DNA from: Actinomadura sp. NBRC 104412
Lineage (GTDB): Bacteria > Actinomycetota > Actinomycetes > Streptosporangiales > Streptosporangiaceae
Length of the DNA: 64,000 bases
Direction of reading: 5' to 3'
Assembly: GCF_030269515.1 (NCBI RefSeq)
Contig: NZ_BSTM01000012.1
Coordinates: 62,001 to 126,000 of the forward strand
Shown: positions 42,964-52,179 of the stretch, piece by piece
How positions within the stretch are numbered: position 1 is the stretch's first letter
Layout: each line of letters opens with the position of its first letter
Translations under genes and position numbers: made by a program
The notes under the pieces: generated by a model
Databases searched by the model: none
What the model was told of the DNA's origin: nothing
Seen by the model: only the letters and a program-made list of their open reading frames with translations

Positions 42964-43548
42964 TCAGGCGGCCAGCGTGTGCGCCTCGCGGTGGTCGGCC
43001 AGCGCCTCGCGCAGTTGCTTGCGGCCGCGGTGCAGGCGGGACATCACGGTGCCGATGGGCGTGCCCATCATTTCGGCGATCTCCCTGTAGTGGTATCCCT
43101 CGACGTCGGCGAGGTACACCGCGTCCCGGAAGTCCTTGGGCAGGGCACGCAGGGCGGAGACGACGCGGCTGTCGGGGATGCGGTCGAGCGCCTCGGACTC
43201 GGCGGACCTGAAGCCCGCGGTGTGCGCCTCGGTGTGGGCGAGCTGCCACTCCTCCAGCTCCTCCGACCCGGCGCGTTGCGGCTCGCGCTGGCGCTTGCGG
43301 TAGGTGTTGATGAAGTTGTTGGTGAGGATCCGGTGCAGCCACGCCTTGAGGTTGGTGCCTTCCTCGAACTGGTGGAAGTTCACGTACGCCTTGGCCAGGG
43401 TCTCCTGCACCAGGTCCTCGGCGTCGGCGGTGTTGCGGGTCATCCGGACGGCGCTGGCGTACAGCGGGTCGGCGAGCGGCAGGACGTCCCGCTCGTAGCG
43501 CTCGGTGGCGGGATCGGTCTCGCGAGCGGGCTGCGGCACAGCGGTCAT
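42964..43548 (-). CDS. ECF sigma factor, SigR/SigH-like
   Basis: A 194-residue ECF sigma factor. Region 2 is MTRNTADAEDLVQETLAKAY to LKAWLHRILTNNFINTYRK. Region 4 is FRDAVYLADVEGYHYREIAE and MMGTPIGTVMSRLHRGRKQL, a close match to the SigR/SigH group for thiol-oxidative stress. That group normally has its zinc anti-sigma gene (rsrA) directly downstream, but here the next gene is the protease inhibitor. ATG 43548 follows GGGGGAAGC. The anti-sigma may lie elsewhere or be absent. Confidence 0.92.
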   Translation of the reverse strand: MTAVPQPARETDPATERYERDVLPLADPLYASAVRMTRNTADAEDLVQETLAKAYVNFHQFEEGTNLKAWLHRILTNNFINTYRKRQREPQRAGSEELEEWQLAHTEAHTAGFRSAESEALDRIPDSRVVSALRALPKDFRDAVYLADVEGYHYREIAEMMGTPIGTVMSRLHRGRKQLREALADHREAHTLAA

Positions 43549-43917
43549 CGTCGCTTCCCCCAATGGATCAGGACCCGGGTAGGGCCGGTCGCGCACGCGC
43601 GCAGGGTTGGTACGCGCATGCCGGGCGGATCGGGCCGCCCCCCATGCATGGGTACGCTCCACCGTTTCCGGCTGGTTCGGACTGGGTCTCTGCCGGGTCC
43701 TGCCGGATGCCGGCCATGCTCACTGGGAGGATCGGCCGAGGTGCGGTGGGTTGATCGCTGCGTCGGGCGGCACCGCTGGACGGAAGGTCGGCGGGATGTC
43801 GCGGGCCTTGGGCGATCAAGGGCGCCGGGCGGGCGCCGTTCGCGTCCCCATAGAGAAGACGCTCAAGGGTTGCCGGAAGGTTGCGCTACCTGGGGTGGTG
43901 TCCATCACAGGAAAGGG
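43549..43917. other. Long intergenic stretch between sigma factor and carboxypeptidase terminator
   Basis: About 370 bp with no convincing gene; small open frames here lack ribosome sites and family-like sequence. It must hold the sigma-factor promoter. I looked for the SigR-type GGAAT-n18-GTT pattern and did not find a clean copy. Confidence 0.4.
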
Positions 43918-43954
43918 CGAGGGCCCCGGCCGGTGGAGGCGGCCGGGGCCCTCG
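43918..43954 (-). terminator. Hairpin terminator after the M14 carboxypeptidase
   Basis: Perfect 15-bp arms CGAGGGCCCCGGCCG (43918-43932) and CGGCCGGGGCCCTCG (43940-43954) with a 7-nt loop, 16 nt past the stop of the minus-strand carboxypeptidase gene. No T-tract. Confidence 0.8.
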
Positions 43955-43970
43955 GTGGGGAGAGAACGGA

Positions 43971-46900
43971 TCATCCGAGCAGGTGGTCCAGCGCCCTCCT
44001 CATGATCGCCTGCCGGTCGGAGGCCGACTGGACCTGCTCAAGGCCGAACCCGAGCAGCACGGTGTCCCGGGTCGCCACCGCCGAGACGGAGTCGACCAGG
44101 GCCTCGGTGCGGGCGAACTCGCTGGGGTTGCCGGGGCTGCCCGCCGGCGCGCCCGCGATCGTCCACGGGCCCAGTCCGGACTCGAAGCCCTCCGCGTCGA
44201 GCTGGCCGCCGGACGTGGTGACCTTCGTCTCGTCCACGAACAGGCCGGTGCCGCCCGTGAACGGGTCGCTCACGTAGGAGATCGACACCTCGACCTGCTT
44301 TCCGGCGTAGGCCGACAGGTCGAACGCGACGGGCACCCAGCCGTTGGAGTTACCCGTGAAGGAGTTCCATCTGCCGGTGGTCCCCGTGTTCTGGCACGGG
44401 TTCCCGCCGGTCAGGTAGCGGCCGAGGAACGGATGCATGGCCATGAAGTAGCCCTGCGAGCACTCCTCCGGCACCCGGTCGCTGGTCCGGCCGTTCTTGT
44501 CCGGCAACGTCGTCCAGTCGTCCCCGCCGGCCGTCCTGGCCTCCAGGATGACGTGGTCGAACCCTGTCTCGGTGCTGTAGGACAGCATCGCCTCCAGGGT
44601 CGGCGCCTGCGCCGCGGTGACCGACGTCAGGTCGATCGTGCGGGTCAGCCGCCGCCAGGTGCCGTCGGAGTGCGGGCCCGCCACGTACCACTGGCCGGCG
44701 AACGGCTCGGTCGGCGCCGCCGCTCCGAGGTAGTCGCCCGCCTTCCAGCTACGGAACTGCGGGAACTGCGAGGGCGGCAGCGCCGTGGAGGTCACCTGGA
44801 AGCCGCCCGCCTCGTTGAGCTGGTTGGTCGGCGTCCCGGCGAGCCCGGCGTCGCTCCCGCCGAACGGGCGGTCCGTCCCGACGAACCGGGTCGGTGTGCC
44901 CACCCGCTGCCGGTCGAAGCCGCCGAGCCAGTACTGCAGAAAGTCGTTCGACAGCAGCTCGCAGTCGTCCCGGAAGCTCCGGGTGAGCACGCACGGCCGC
45001 TCGGGGTGCCCCTTGAGGCCGTAGTAGATCCCGCCGCCGTTGGCCTGGGCCAGCGGGCCGAAGTAGCCGGTGGTCTCCCCGGTGTAGAGCAGCTTGCCGC
45101 CCTCGTTGAGGAACGACCGCACCGCCAGCAGCGTGTCCTTGGCGCGGTCGGCCACCTGCGAGTCGGGGAACGCGCCGCCGCCGGCGGTGCGCACCGGCTC
45201 GTCGGCCGGGTCCTGGGTGAGCCGGTTGTCGCCCAGATACCAGACCGCGCCGCGGAAGTGGCTCATGACGCCGAGGTCGTGCGGCGCCCCGTCCTTGTCG
45301 ATGTCCCACACCAGCGGCTTGTGCTTGGCGGACTTGACCAGGTCGGCGTACTGCCGCGCGTACCGCGGGGCGTTGGTGTCGGCCGGGTAGGCCGGGTTGA
45401 TGCCCGTGTAGTCCTCGTCCGCGATGACCACCACGTCCGCGCGGTCGCGGTCCCGGACCGTGTAGGTGAACTTCTCGCTGACGACGCGCCTGCCGTTCTT
45501 GGTCCCCTCGAACCAGACCTCGACCCTGTCACCGGGGCGCTGCCTCTCGACCTTGCCGCGGTACTCGCCGTAGTAGTGGTCGTTCTCGTCGCCGTAGCGT
45601 TCACCTCCGCGCCACTCGCGGGCGCCGTCCGAGTGCACCTTGCCGCCGTTGATCCGGTAGCGCAGGTCCTTGTTGGACAGCGACCGGCGGATGTAGGCGC
45701 GCACCTCCTGGGTGGAGCCGAGCGACACGCCGAACTTGTCGATCTCGATGTCGGCCGTGGTGCGCCCGACCGGCGAGACCGGGTGGTCGGGGGTACGGGC
45801 GGACTTGCCGACCGACAGCGCCAGCGGCAGGTTCTTTTGGAACTCGGCCTGGATCAGCGCCTCGTCGTCGGGGAACTCGAAGCCGCTGCCGCAGTTCTCC
45901 GGCTCCCACTCGTCGTCGGGGTCGGCGTTGGCGGCGGTCTCGCAGGTCGCCATCTCCGGGGTGATCGAGAGTGCGCCGTGCACGTTGTCGGCGTAGCCGT
46001 CGGTTTCGCCGTTGGTGGTGTAGAGCTGGGCGCCGAGCTGCGGCACGTACCCGGGCACGGCCGGGTTGTCGGTGTCGCCGAGCAGCGCACGGTGGATCAC
46101 GTCGTCCGGGCTGTGGGTCAGCGTCTGCCAGCCGACGCCGTGCAGCAGCAGCTCGGCGGCCGAGTGGTAGTTGACGATGTACTTGGGCTTCACCCGTTTG
46201 AAGAGCCCCGCCTGCGCCCTGGTCTCGGGCTCGGAGGCCGGTGCCGCGCCGCGGTAGACCTCGCTGCTGGGGTCGGGGGACGAGCCCTCGTTGTCGTAGC
46301 CCCACTTGTAGTCGAAGTTCCGGTTGAGGTCCACGCCGTCCGCGCCGGTGATCTGGCCGTCCCCGTTGTTGTCGCGGACGTTCTTGCGCCAGAGCCGGAA
46401 GCCCTCCTGGAACGTGAGGTCGTACCCGTCCACGTTCACCACGGGCAGGAACCACAGGTCGGTGGTGTCGACCAGCTTGGTCAGCTCGGCGTTCTTCCCG
46501 TACCCGTTCACGTAGTGGTGCAGCAGCCTGCGCACCATCTCCGGGGTGATCCATTCACGGGCGTGCTGCGTGCCCTGGTAGATGACGGCGGGACGCTTGC
46601 CGTCCTTCAGCTTGGCCACGTCCTTGCTCACCCGTACGGCGGTGATCGGCTTGCCCTGCAATGACCTGCCGATGTCGACCGCCTCGGCGATCCGCGGGTG
46701 GTCGGCGGCGACCTTGAGCAGCTCCTCGCGGATGTTGCCGGCGCCGCTGTAGGGACGGAACACCTCCTGCTGGGCGAGCGCCGCCTTGGCCCGCTGCGTG
46801 GTGTCCTTGCCGTCCACCTTCTTGATGCTGAGCCGGACGCCCTGGCGTTGCAGCTTGGCCGCCTGCACGCCGCTCATCACGACCTCGACGCGGGTCCTGC

Positions 46901-47132
46901 CGGCCTGCGCGGACCTCGTGTAGGTGATCTCCTCCCGGTCGAGCCCCGCCGTGTTCAGGCGTTTCAGCTGTTCCGCGGTCAGATCGCCGGCGTAGACCTC
47001 CACTCCCCGGGGGCCCGCCGAGGGGTGCGGCGAGGCTTGGGCCGGGGTGGCGGCGAGCAGCCCGATCAGGAGCGTGGCCGCCGCGGTGATGGGAAGTAAT
47101 GCCGACCGTTGCCGGAAATACCTGCGCGTCAT
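43971..47132 (-). CDS. Large secreted M14 zinc carboxypeptidase
   Basis: A 1053-residue secreted protein. Residues 1-33 are a Sec signal (ALLPITAAATLLIGLLAATP, cut at AQA-S). A pro-region follows to about 115. The M14 catalytic domain has zinc ligands H190 and E193 in GTQHAREW and a third His in YIVNYHSAAELLLHG; DGVDLNRNFDYKWG is also typical. After about 500 come a beta-sandwich region and an immune-inhibitor-A-like C-terminal part (ETGFDHVILEARTAGGDDW). It would trim extracellular peptides. ATG 47132 follows GGGAGG. It is far larger than the ~430-residue basic family; the long form is known in actinomycetes. Confidence 0.9.
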   Translation of the reverse strand: MTRRYFRQRSALLPITAAATLLIGLLAATPAQASPHPSAGPRGVEVYAGDLTAEQLKRLNTAGLDREEITYTRSAQAGRTRVEVVMSGVQAAKLQRQGVRLSIKKVDGKDTTQRAKAALAQQEVFRPYSGAGNIREELLKVAADHPRIAEAVDIGRSLQGKPITAVRVSKDVAKLKDGKRPAVIYQGTQHAREWITPEMVRRLLHHYVNGYGKNAELTKLVDTTDLWFLPVVNVDGYDLTFQEGFRLWRKNVRDNNGDGQITGADGVDLNRNFDYKWGYDNEGSSPDPSSEVYRGAAPASEPETRAQAGLFKRVKPKYIVNYHSAAELLLHGVGWQTLTHSPDDVIHRALLGDTDNPAVPGYVPQLGAQLYTTNGETDGYADNVHGALSITPEMATCETAANADPDDEWEPENCGSGFEFPDDEALIQAEFQKNLPLALSVGKSARTPDHPVSPVGRTTADIEIDKFGVSLGSTQEVRAYIRRSLSNKDLRYRINGGKVHSDGAREWRGGERYGDENDHYYGEYRGKVERQRPGDRVEVWFEGTKNGRRVVSEKFTYTVRDRDRADVVVIADEDYTGINPAYPADTNAPRYARQYADLVKSAKHKPLVWDIDKDGAPHDLGVMSHFRGAVWYLGDNRLTQDPADEPVRTAGGGAFPDSQVADRAKDTLLAVRSFLNEGGKLLYTGETTGYFGPLAQANGGGIYYGLKGHPERPCVLTRSFRDDCELLSNDFLQYWLGGFDRQRVGTPTRFVGTDRPFGGSDAGLAGTPTNQLNEAGGFQVTSTALPPSQFPQFRSWKAGDYLGAAAPTEPFAGQWYVAGPHSDGTWRRLTRTIDLTSVTAAQAPTLEAMLSYSTETGFDHVILEARTAGGDDWTTLPDKNGRTSDRVPEECSQGYFMAMHPFLGRYLTGGNPCQNTGTTGRWNSFTGNSNGWVPVAFDLSAYAGKQVEVSISYVSDPFTGGTGLFVDETKVTTSGGQLDAEGFESGLGPWTIAGAPAGSPGNPSEFARTEALVDSVSAVATRDTVLLGFGLEQVQSASDRQAIMRRALDHLLG

Positions 47133-47141
47133 CGCGCCTCC

Positions 47142-47215
47142 CTGCGTGGATCGCAACGTGGGGCTGCGTGATCGTCTGCCGCGCGGGGATGGGTGTCAAT
47201 GTGGCATCCACGCAG
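47142..47215 (-). promoter_or_regulatory. Long-range inverted repeat in the carboxypeptidase leader
   Basis: CTGCGTGGAT (47142-47151) and ATCCACGCAG (47206-47215) are perfect 10-bp arms 54 bp apart. In the minus-strand transcript the second arm touches the GGGAGG ribosome site, so pairing could restrict access. It may instead be a paired operator. Confidence 0.4.
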
Positions 47216-47420
47216 ATTGCCGCTTTCGGCCAGTTTGTAACGGTTCAGCCCCGCGAGGGTTTCCAGAACGTCTCGGCGGCCGCCCTCGGGGTGCGAGGAG
47301 GGGTGTAGTCCGTCCTAATCTGTCAGTGTTTTATGGCTGCTGCGACAGATATTTTCCAACGTCCGGATTGCTCTGATCGAAGGAGCGGGGCGGGTCGGCT
47401 GATCCGCCGTCCATCGGTTC

Positions 47421-48335
47421 ATGGCCGGGGGGAGCGAGTTGGGGCGGAGTCTGACGCTGCCGGTGCCGGACACCCTTCAGGCGACCTACGCGGTCGTCTT
47501 TCCCGCGCCGCCCCCCGACCCGCGCGCTCTCGCCCGCGAACGGGTGTCCCGCCTGATCGCCGCGCCGCTGCGCGACCTGGTGCTGCGGATGCTGGACAGC
47601 CCGCTGCTCACCCTCGACCTGCGTCCCGCCGCCGAGTTCCCGCCGCTGCCCGCCGACCTGCTGGCCGCGTTCGGCGCCGGCCCGGCCGACCTGGCCGCGA
47701 TCGCCACGGCCTCGCACCTGCTCGCGGTGCGCGCCGCGTACCGTCCCGGCTGGCCGCCCGCGCACGAGTGGGCCACCCGCGCCATCGCCGGAGCGACGGG
47801 CGCGCTCGGCACCGACCGGCCCGTCCCGGTCATCGACGTGTTCACCCCGCAGGTGCTGGACGCCGAACGGATCGAACGCTCACTGCCCGGCCCCGACGGG
47901 ACGGTACGGCTGACCGACTGGATCCTGCTCCCGCACACCCCGGGCCCCGGCGGCTTCTGGTTCACCACCAAGGGCATGGCCAGGTTCGGGCTGCCCGAAC
48001 TCCAGACCGAGAACGTTCCGCCCCAGCTCGTGGAGCGCTGGGGGCGGCTGCTCAACGGCCTGGCGTCCCGCGTGCTGGGCCTCTGGCTGGACGAGCTCGG
48101 CGCCGCGGAGAGGCCGGCCCTCGTCGAGCTGCCCGAGGTCGTCTCCGTCGGGCTCCAGGACGTCGCCGCCGCCCACGGCGTCCGGGAGGAGGGCAGCCGG
48201 GAGGTGCGAGTCGGGCTCAGGCTGGACGCCGACGAGGAAGGCGCACCCCTGCTGACCGTCCTTCCCGCCGGGGACGGCCCCGGCGGGCTCGCGGCCCTGT
48301 GCGCCGCCCTCTTCGGCACCTCCAGGTCGGCCTGA
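47421..48335 (+). CDS. Uncharacterised protein
   Basis: A 304-residue soluble protein I do not recognise. It is rich in Ala, Leu and Pro, with no signal peptide or membrane span. The middle has WPPAHEWATRAIAGATGALG, VPVIDVFTPQVLDAER, and WILLPHTPGPGGFWFTTKGMARFGL in part, which together could form a mixed fold with a conserved aromatic core. The start is open: ATG 47421 lacks a ribosome site, while TTG 47439 has GGGGGGAGCGAG before it. It precedes another uncharacterised gene by 64 bp on the same strand, so the two may be co-expressed. Confidence 0.65.
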   Translation: MAGGSELGRSLTLPVPDTLQATYAVVFPAPPPDPRALARERVSRLIAAPLRDLVLRMLDSPLLTLDLRPAAEFPPLPADLLAAFGAGPADLAAIATASHLLAVRAAYRPGWPPAHEWATRAIAGATGALGTDRPVPVIDVFTPQVLDAERIERSLPGPDGTVRLTDWILLPHTPGPGGFWFTTKGMARFGLPELQTENVPPQLVERWGRLLNGLASRVLGLWLDELGAAERPALVELPEVVSVGLQDVAAAHGVREEGSREVRVGLRLDADEEGAPLLTVLPAGDGPGGLAALCAALFGTSRSA

Positions 48336-48399
48336 CCGTGCGCCCGCGCATCGGCCGGGCCGGTTGCCGTGGACGCGGCGGAGGGCCGAGTATCGGAAG

Positions 48400-49650
48400 G
48401 TGAGATCCGGCCCGATTGACCGCGACGGGGACACCGGACCCGAACGCGACGACACGTCCGGCGAGCCGCGCACCGCGCCTCAGCGTCCCGTGCCCCATCC
48501 CGGCGACATCCGCGTGGCCGGGACGACGGCCCCGGACGTCCTGGCGAAGAATGAGGCGGACTGGGTACACGTCCAGGGCGCGGCGAGCCCGGAGCAGCCG
48601 CAGGGCGGGACGCCCTCGCCCGAATGGCAGCCGGCCAAGGGCGCCGAGCGGAGCGGCCCGCTGCCCGAGCCGCCCGCCTGGGAGCCGCCGCCCCCGGAGC
48701 CCGCCGCCGCGTCCGCGGAGACGACACAGCCGGACGTGTCGCTCGTCCAGCAGGCTTTGGGTATCGGCGCCGAACCGGAGCCGGCGCCCGAGCCGCCGCG
48801 CGTCCCGCCGCCGCGGGACGATCCCGGCCGCGGTACCGATCCAGGACGCGGTACCGATCCCGGGCCGATGAGCGGCCCCGAGCGCCGCAAGACGCTCGTG
48901 GACTCGTTCGTCGCCGAGTTCGTCGCCAGCGCGACCTGGCGTGCCACCCTGGCCGTGCTGGAAGGCGCCTTCCCCGGGCTGGGGATGGCGGCGACGCTGG
49001 CACGCCGCGCCGACGAGCTGTGGCGGACGATCGACGGCCTGGACGAGGCGGGGCAGGCCGGGCTCGGCGTCCCCGTCTGGCGGGACGGGAACGGGATGGC
49101 GTTCGACCTCAGCGCCCGCGTGCCCGCCGGACACCGGGTGGTCGGATCGCGCGTGCGGGGCGAGCGGGACGCCAGGCCGCGGGCCTCCTGGCCGTACGCG
49201 GGCGCGTTCGTGATCGACACCATCGACCCGCTGCGGTACCACCGCGCGGTGGCCGGGCCGATGGCGCCGCGCGACCGTCCCGGAACGCCGGGCGGCGCGG
49301 CCGGTGGGCGGGCACCGCGGGTCCCGACGCCGCCTCCGGGCGAGGAGGAGGACTCCGGCGTCGTGATCGTCGCCCGGCTGACCTCCGCCGGGCCGCGCGT
49401 GCTCGACTCGACGGCGCTGTGGCGGTACGCGGGGCGCGTCGTGACCGCCACCCTGCACGATCCGCGGCGCCCCGAGACCCGCGTCCAGACGCGCCGCGCG
49501 TTGCGCGCTCTGCGGCGGATCGTCTTCATCGACCCGGACCTGGGCCTTGGGATCTGCCTCCAGATCGACGTCGCCCGGACACCGCGCAGCCTGCTCGCCT
49601 TCCATGTCGACCGGGACGACGCCCGGGGTCCGCGCTTCGTCTCCCTCTAG
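48400..49650 (+). CDS. Uncharacterised protein with Pro-rich, repeat-bearing N-terminal half
   Basis: A 416-residue protein I do not recognise. The first ~155 residues are Pro/Glu-rich and probably disordered, with PEPPAWEPPPPEPAAASAE and a tandem GRGTDPGRGTDPG. A structured part begins near residue 157 (GPERRKTLVDSFVAEFVASA, a predicted helix), then WRDGNGMAFDLSARVPAGHR, SWPYAGAFVIDTIDPLRYHR and RIVFIDPDLGLGICLQIDV. There is no signal peptide. GTG 48400 is chosen but its AAGG is adjacent, so the start could be off. It ends 6 bp from a convergent gene. Role unknown. Confidence 0.6.
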   Translation: MRSGPIDRDGDTGPERDDTSGEPRTAPQRPVPHPGDIRVAGTTAPDVLAKNEADWVHVQGAASPEQPQGGTPSPEWQPAKGAERSGPLPEPPAWEPPPPEPAAASAETTQPDVSLVQQALGIGAEPEPAPEPPRVPPPRDDPGRGTDPGRGTDPGPMSGPERRKTLVDSFVAEFVASATWRATLAVLEGAFPGLGMAATLARRADELWRTIDGLDEAGQAGLGVPVWRDGNGMAFDLSARVPAGHRVVGSRVRGERDARPRASWPYAGAFVIDTIDPLRYHRAVAGPMAPRDRPGTPGGAAGGRAPRVPTPPPGEEEDSGVVIVARLTSAGPRVLDSTALWRYAGRVVTATLHDPRRPETRVQTRRALRALRRIVFIDPDLGLGICLQIDVARTPRSLLAFHVDRDDARGPRFVSL

Positions 49651-49656
49651 AGCGGT

Positions 49657-50583
49657 TCAGGCCGTCTCGGGAGTGCCGAGCCAGGTCAGGTCCGCCTGCC
49701 GGTCGGCGGGCAGCTCCCGGATACGGGCCGCGGGCTCCCAGGGCTCGATGCCCTCCTGGTCCTGCTCGGGCAGCAGCCCGCACAGCATCGTGCCCGCCGT
49801 GCGGACGACGGTGAACGCGCCGATCCTGGCGATGCCGCCGCCGTGCAGGTGCGCCAGCTCCACCAGCAGCGCGGTCAGCGCGGACGGGTCCCGCGGGTCG
49901 TACATGGCACGGACTTGGCGGAAAAGCTCCTCGGCCAGCTCGTCGGAGCGGCGGCCGGACATCTGGTAGGCCGTTCCCAGGTAGCCGCCACCGGCGGAGC
50001 GGTCGGAACGCTCCTCCCGCGTACGGACACGTAGCCCGTACTCGGCGGCGCACCGCTCGTACGCCTCGGCGAGCAGCGCCTCGGACTCGCCCTCCTCGCT
50101 GAGCAGCAGGCCCGACACCACGCCCTCGTCGCGGTCCAGGCGTTCCAGCATCTCCTGCCGCAGCTCGGCCACGACCTGCTCGGTGGCGTCCAGGGACCGG
50201 GCCAGCGCCTGCCGCGCCTCACGGTCGAGGCCCATCCCGGCCAGATCGGCCGACAGAGCCCCCAGCTCCTGCTCGACGCGGGCGAGCCGCGCGCCCAGCC
50301 TGTCGATACGGCTGACCACTTCCGGCATCGTCGTCTCCGCCGCGCGCAACGCCCCGGGCGGCGGCTGCGGCGGCTCCGGCCGCGGCGGGATCACGATCCC
50401 CGGATGCTCGGCCACCTGCGCCACCTCGGCTTGGAGGGCGTCATGGCGCCGGGTCAGCTCGCCGAGCTGGGCGCGCAGCTCCCGCAGCTCCGCCTGCGCG
50501 CGAGGCAGCCGTTTGTCGGAGGCGAGGTAGAGCTCGCGCCCGGCGATCGCCAAGCACAGCAGGACCAGGATCAGCGTGGTCAT
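49657..50583 (-). CDS. Membrane-anchored coiled-coil protein of unknown function
   Basis: A 308-residue protein with an N-terminal hydrophobic anchor (TLILVLLCLAIAGRELYLA, residues 3-21), then a helical, probably coiled-coil, stretch (AQAELRELRAQLGELTRRHD to VAQVAEH), a short PPRPEPPQPPPG linker and a second helical run (RIDRLGARLARVEQELGALS). The C-terminal half (RSDELAEELFRQVRAMYD, LTALLVELAHLHGGG) looks folded. It resembles cytoskeleton-linked or polar scaffold proteins only in general plan. It lies 70 bp downstream of the Spo0M-like gene on the same strand. Confidence 0.65.
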   Translation of the reverse strand: MTTLILVLLCLAIAGRELYLASDKRLPRAQAELRELRAQLGELTRRHDALQAEVAQVAEHPGIVIPPRPEPPQPPPGALRAAETTMPEVVSRIDRLGARLARVEQELGALSADLAGMGLDREARQALARSLDATEQVVAELRQEMLERLDRDEGVVSGLLLSEEGESEALLAEAYERCAAEYGLRVRTREERSDRSAGGGYLGTAYQMSGRRSDELAEELFRQVRAMYDPRDPSALTALLVELAHLHGGGIARIGAFTVVRTAGTMLCGLLPEQDQEGIEPWEPAARIRELPADRQADLTWLGTPETA

Positions 50584-50653
50584 CGGGCCGCCTCCGGACG
50601 CGATCGCAACGGTTGGTCTCGTTCACCCTGAGCCGACGGCTGGAGCCGCTCCC

Positions 50654-52096
50654 TCAGCCGAACAGGCCGCCGAGGAGGCCACCCAGGATCTCTCCGACCG
50701 CGCCCGCGGCCTCGCCCGCGACCTCGTTCACCGCGGCCTTGCCCGCTTCGGCGGCGAGCCCGCCCGCGTACCCGGCCACGGCGTCGCCGAACTGGGCGGC
50801 GGGGACGTTGACCGCGCCGCCGATCACGTTGCCGTACGCGTCGACCGCGGCGCCCGCGGCCAGCCCGCCCGCGATGCCCGCCGCGGCGACGCCGCCGACC
50901 GCGCCGGCGGCGCGCAACCCGTGCCCGTGGTGATGACCGCCCCGGTACGGAGGCGGGCCGTGGTGGTGATGGACGGCGGGCGGGGGCGGCGGCGGTCCCT
51001 GCGGTGCGGGCGGCGGTGGGTACTGGGGACCGGGCGGAGCCGGAGGGTACGGCGTGCCGTGCGCGGGCGGGGGCGGCGGTGTGGGGCCGCCCTGAGCGGG
51101 GCCGGGCGCCGGGGGAGGGAAGGGTCCCTGGGCGGGCTGCCCATAGGCGCCCGGTTCGCCGTACGAGGCCGCCGCGGGGGCGGGCACGCCGTGCTGTCCG
51201 GGAGGCCCCGGTGGCGCCGGGAAGGTCGACGGGCCGCCGCCAGGGGGAGGCAGTGGCGGCGACTGGAACGAGCCCGGGCTCGGCGCACCCATGTCCGGCG
51301 AGCCCAGCGGCGGCGGACCGGCCTGCCCCTGTCCTTGCCCTTGTGCATGGGGGCGCGGGCGGGACGCGACGGTGTCCAGCCATTCGCGGATCATGGTGAA
51401 CCAGTCGGTCTCCGCGGACTCGGGATGCTCGGCCGAGAACCGTGCCGCCGTGTCGTCGGAGCCGCCCGAGCGGCGGTCGGCCACCAGGACGAACATCATG
51501 GAGCGCGGGCTGGCGACGAAGCTCAGCCCCACCTCGCCGACGCGCCCCTCGTACTGGGACGGCGGCGCCAGCCGGATCTCCTGGTAGAACGGTAGCTGCT
51601 GCGGGACGCCGGCCAGCTTGGACCGCTCGAACGCGACGTTGCGGATCCTGAAGCCGAGCCGGGCGATGGCCGCCAGCACCCACTGCTGGGACTTCAGCGG
51701 CTCCACCGAGATCGGATCGACGTCGCCGGGATCGGGCGCCCCCTGCACGGCGACCTCCGTGCACAACCCGATGGTGAAGCCGGGCAGCTCGCGCCCCAGC
51801 ACCGTGGTGAACGGCAGCTCGTACGGCAGCGGGATGGAGAACGACAGGTCGCGCCGCTGCCCGGGCTCCAGCCGGAACGCGCGGGTGAGCGCGCCGCGGT
51901 AGACCTCCGGGCCCGCCGTCTCGCCGCCGTACCCGTTCTCCATACGCGGCATCAGCGCGATCGTCACATTCCGGATGTCGGCCGGCCGCGCGCCCCCGGC
52001 GAGATGCACCTTGCCGGCCACGACGCCGCCGGGACGGCAGTTCGGCTCGGACAGGATGGTTTCGACGGAGACGCCGGCCGTCTGGCCATAGGACAC
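50654..52096 (-). CDS. Spo0M-family protein with long Pro/Gly-rich C-terminal extension
   Basis: A 480-residue protein. Residues 1 to about 250 are the arrestin-like Spo0M (SpoOM) domain: GVSVETILSEPNCRPGGVVAGKVHL in part, LEPGQRRDLSFSIPLPYELP, and a GFTIGLCTEVAVQGAPD segment. Then comes about 130 residues of Pro, Gly and Gln (PPPPPPAVHHHHGPP, HAQGQGQGQAG) and a Gly/Ala-rich C-terminal tail (AAGAVGGVAAAGIAGGLAAG) that could insert in membrane or pack as repeats. Spo0M proteins modulate sporulation or cytoskeleton in Bacillus and Streptomyces. GTG 52096 follows GAAGGGAA. The extension is much longer than the usual protein. Confidence 0.85.
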   Translation of the reverse strand: MSYGQTAGVSVETILSEPNCRPGGVVAGKVHLAGGARPADIRNVTIALMPRMENGYGGETAGPEVYRGALTRAFRLEPGQRRDLSFSIPLPYELPFTTVLGRELPGFTIGLCTEVAVQGAPDPGDVDPISVEPLKSQQWVLAAIARLGFRIRNVAFERSKLAGVPQQLPFYQEIRLAPPSQYEGRVGEVGLSFVASPRSMMFVLVADRRSGGSDDTAARFSAEHPESAETDWFTMIREWLDTVASRPRPHAQGQGQGQAGPPPLGSPDMGAPSPGSFQSPPLPPPGGGPSTFPAPPGPPGQHGVPAPAAASYGEPGAYGQPAQGPFPPPAPGPAQGGPTPPPPPAHGTPYPPAPPGPQYPPPPAPQGPPPPPPAVHHHHGPPPYRGGHHHGHGLRAAGAVGGVAAAGIAGGLAAGAAVDAYGNVIGGAVNVPAAQFGDAVAGYAGGLAAEAGKAAVNEVAGEAAGAVGEILGGLLGGLFG

Positions 52097-52179
52097 AGGC
52101 CGTTCCCTTCTCGCGACGCCACGGGTTGATCCCGCATCGGTCAGACGGTTACCACGATGCCACCGGTTCGGTCCGGTCA

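Noticed and set aside
43568..43819. 83-codon minus-strand frame upstream of the sigma factor
   Set aside because: No ribosome site and no family-like sequence; GC-rich spacers give such frames by chance.
43881..46664. 927-codon plus-strand frame opposite the carboxypeptidase
   Set aside because: Shadow of a gene with an M14 zinc site; the frame shows no recognisable domain.
48830..48870. Short tandem repeat (GRGTDP codons) considered as a repeat array
   Set aside because: Only about two units within a Pro-rich coding region; not CRISPR-like and no cas genes nearby.
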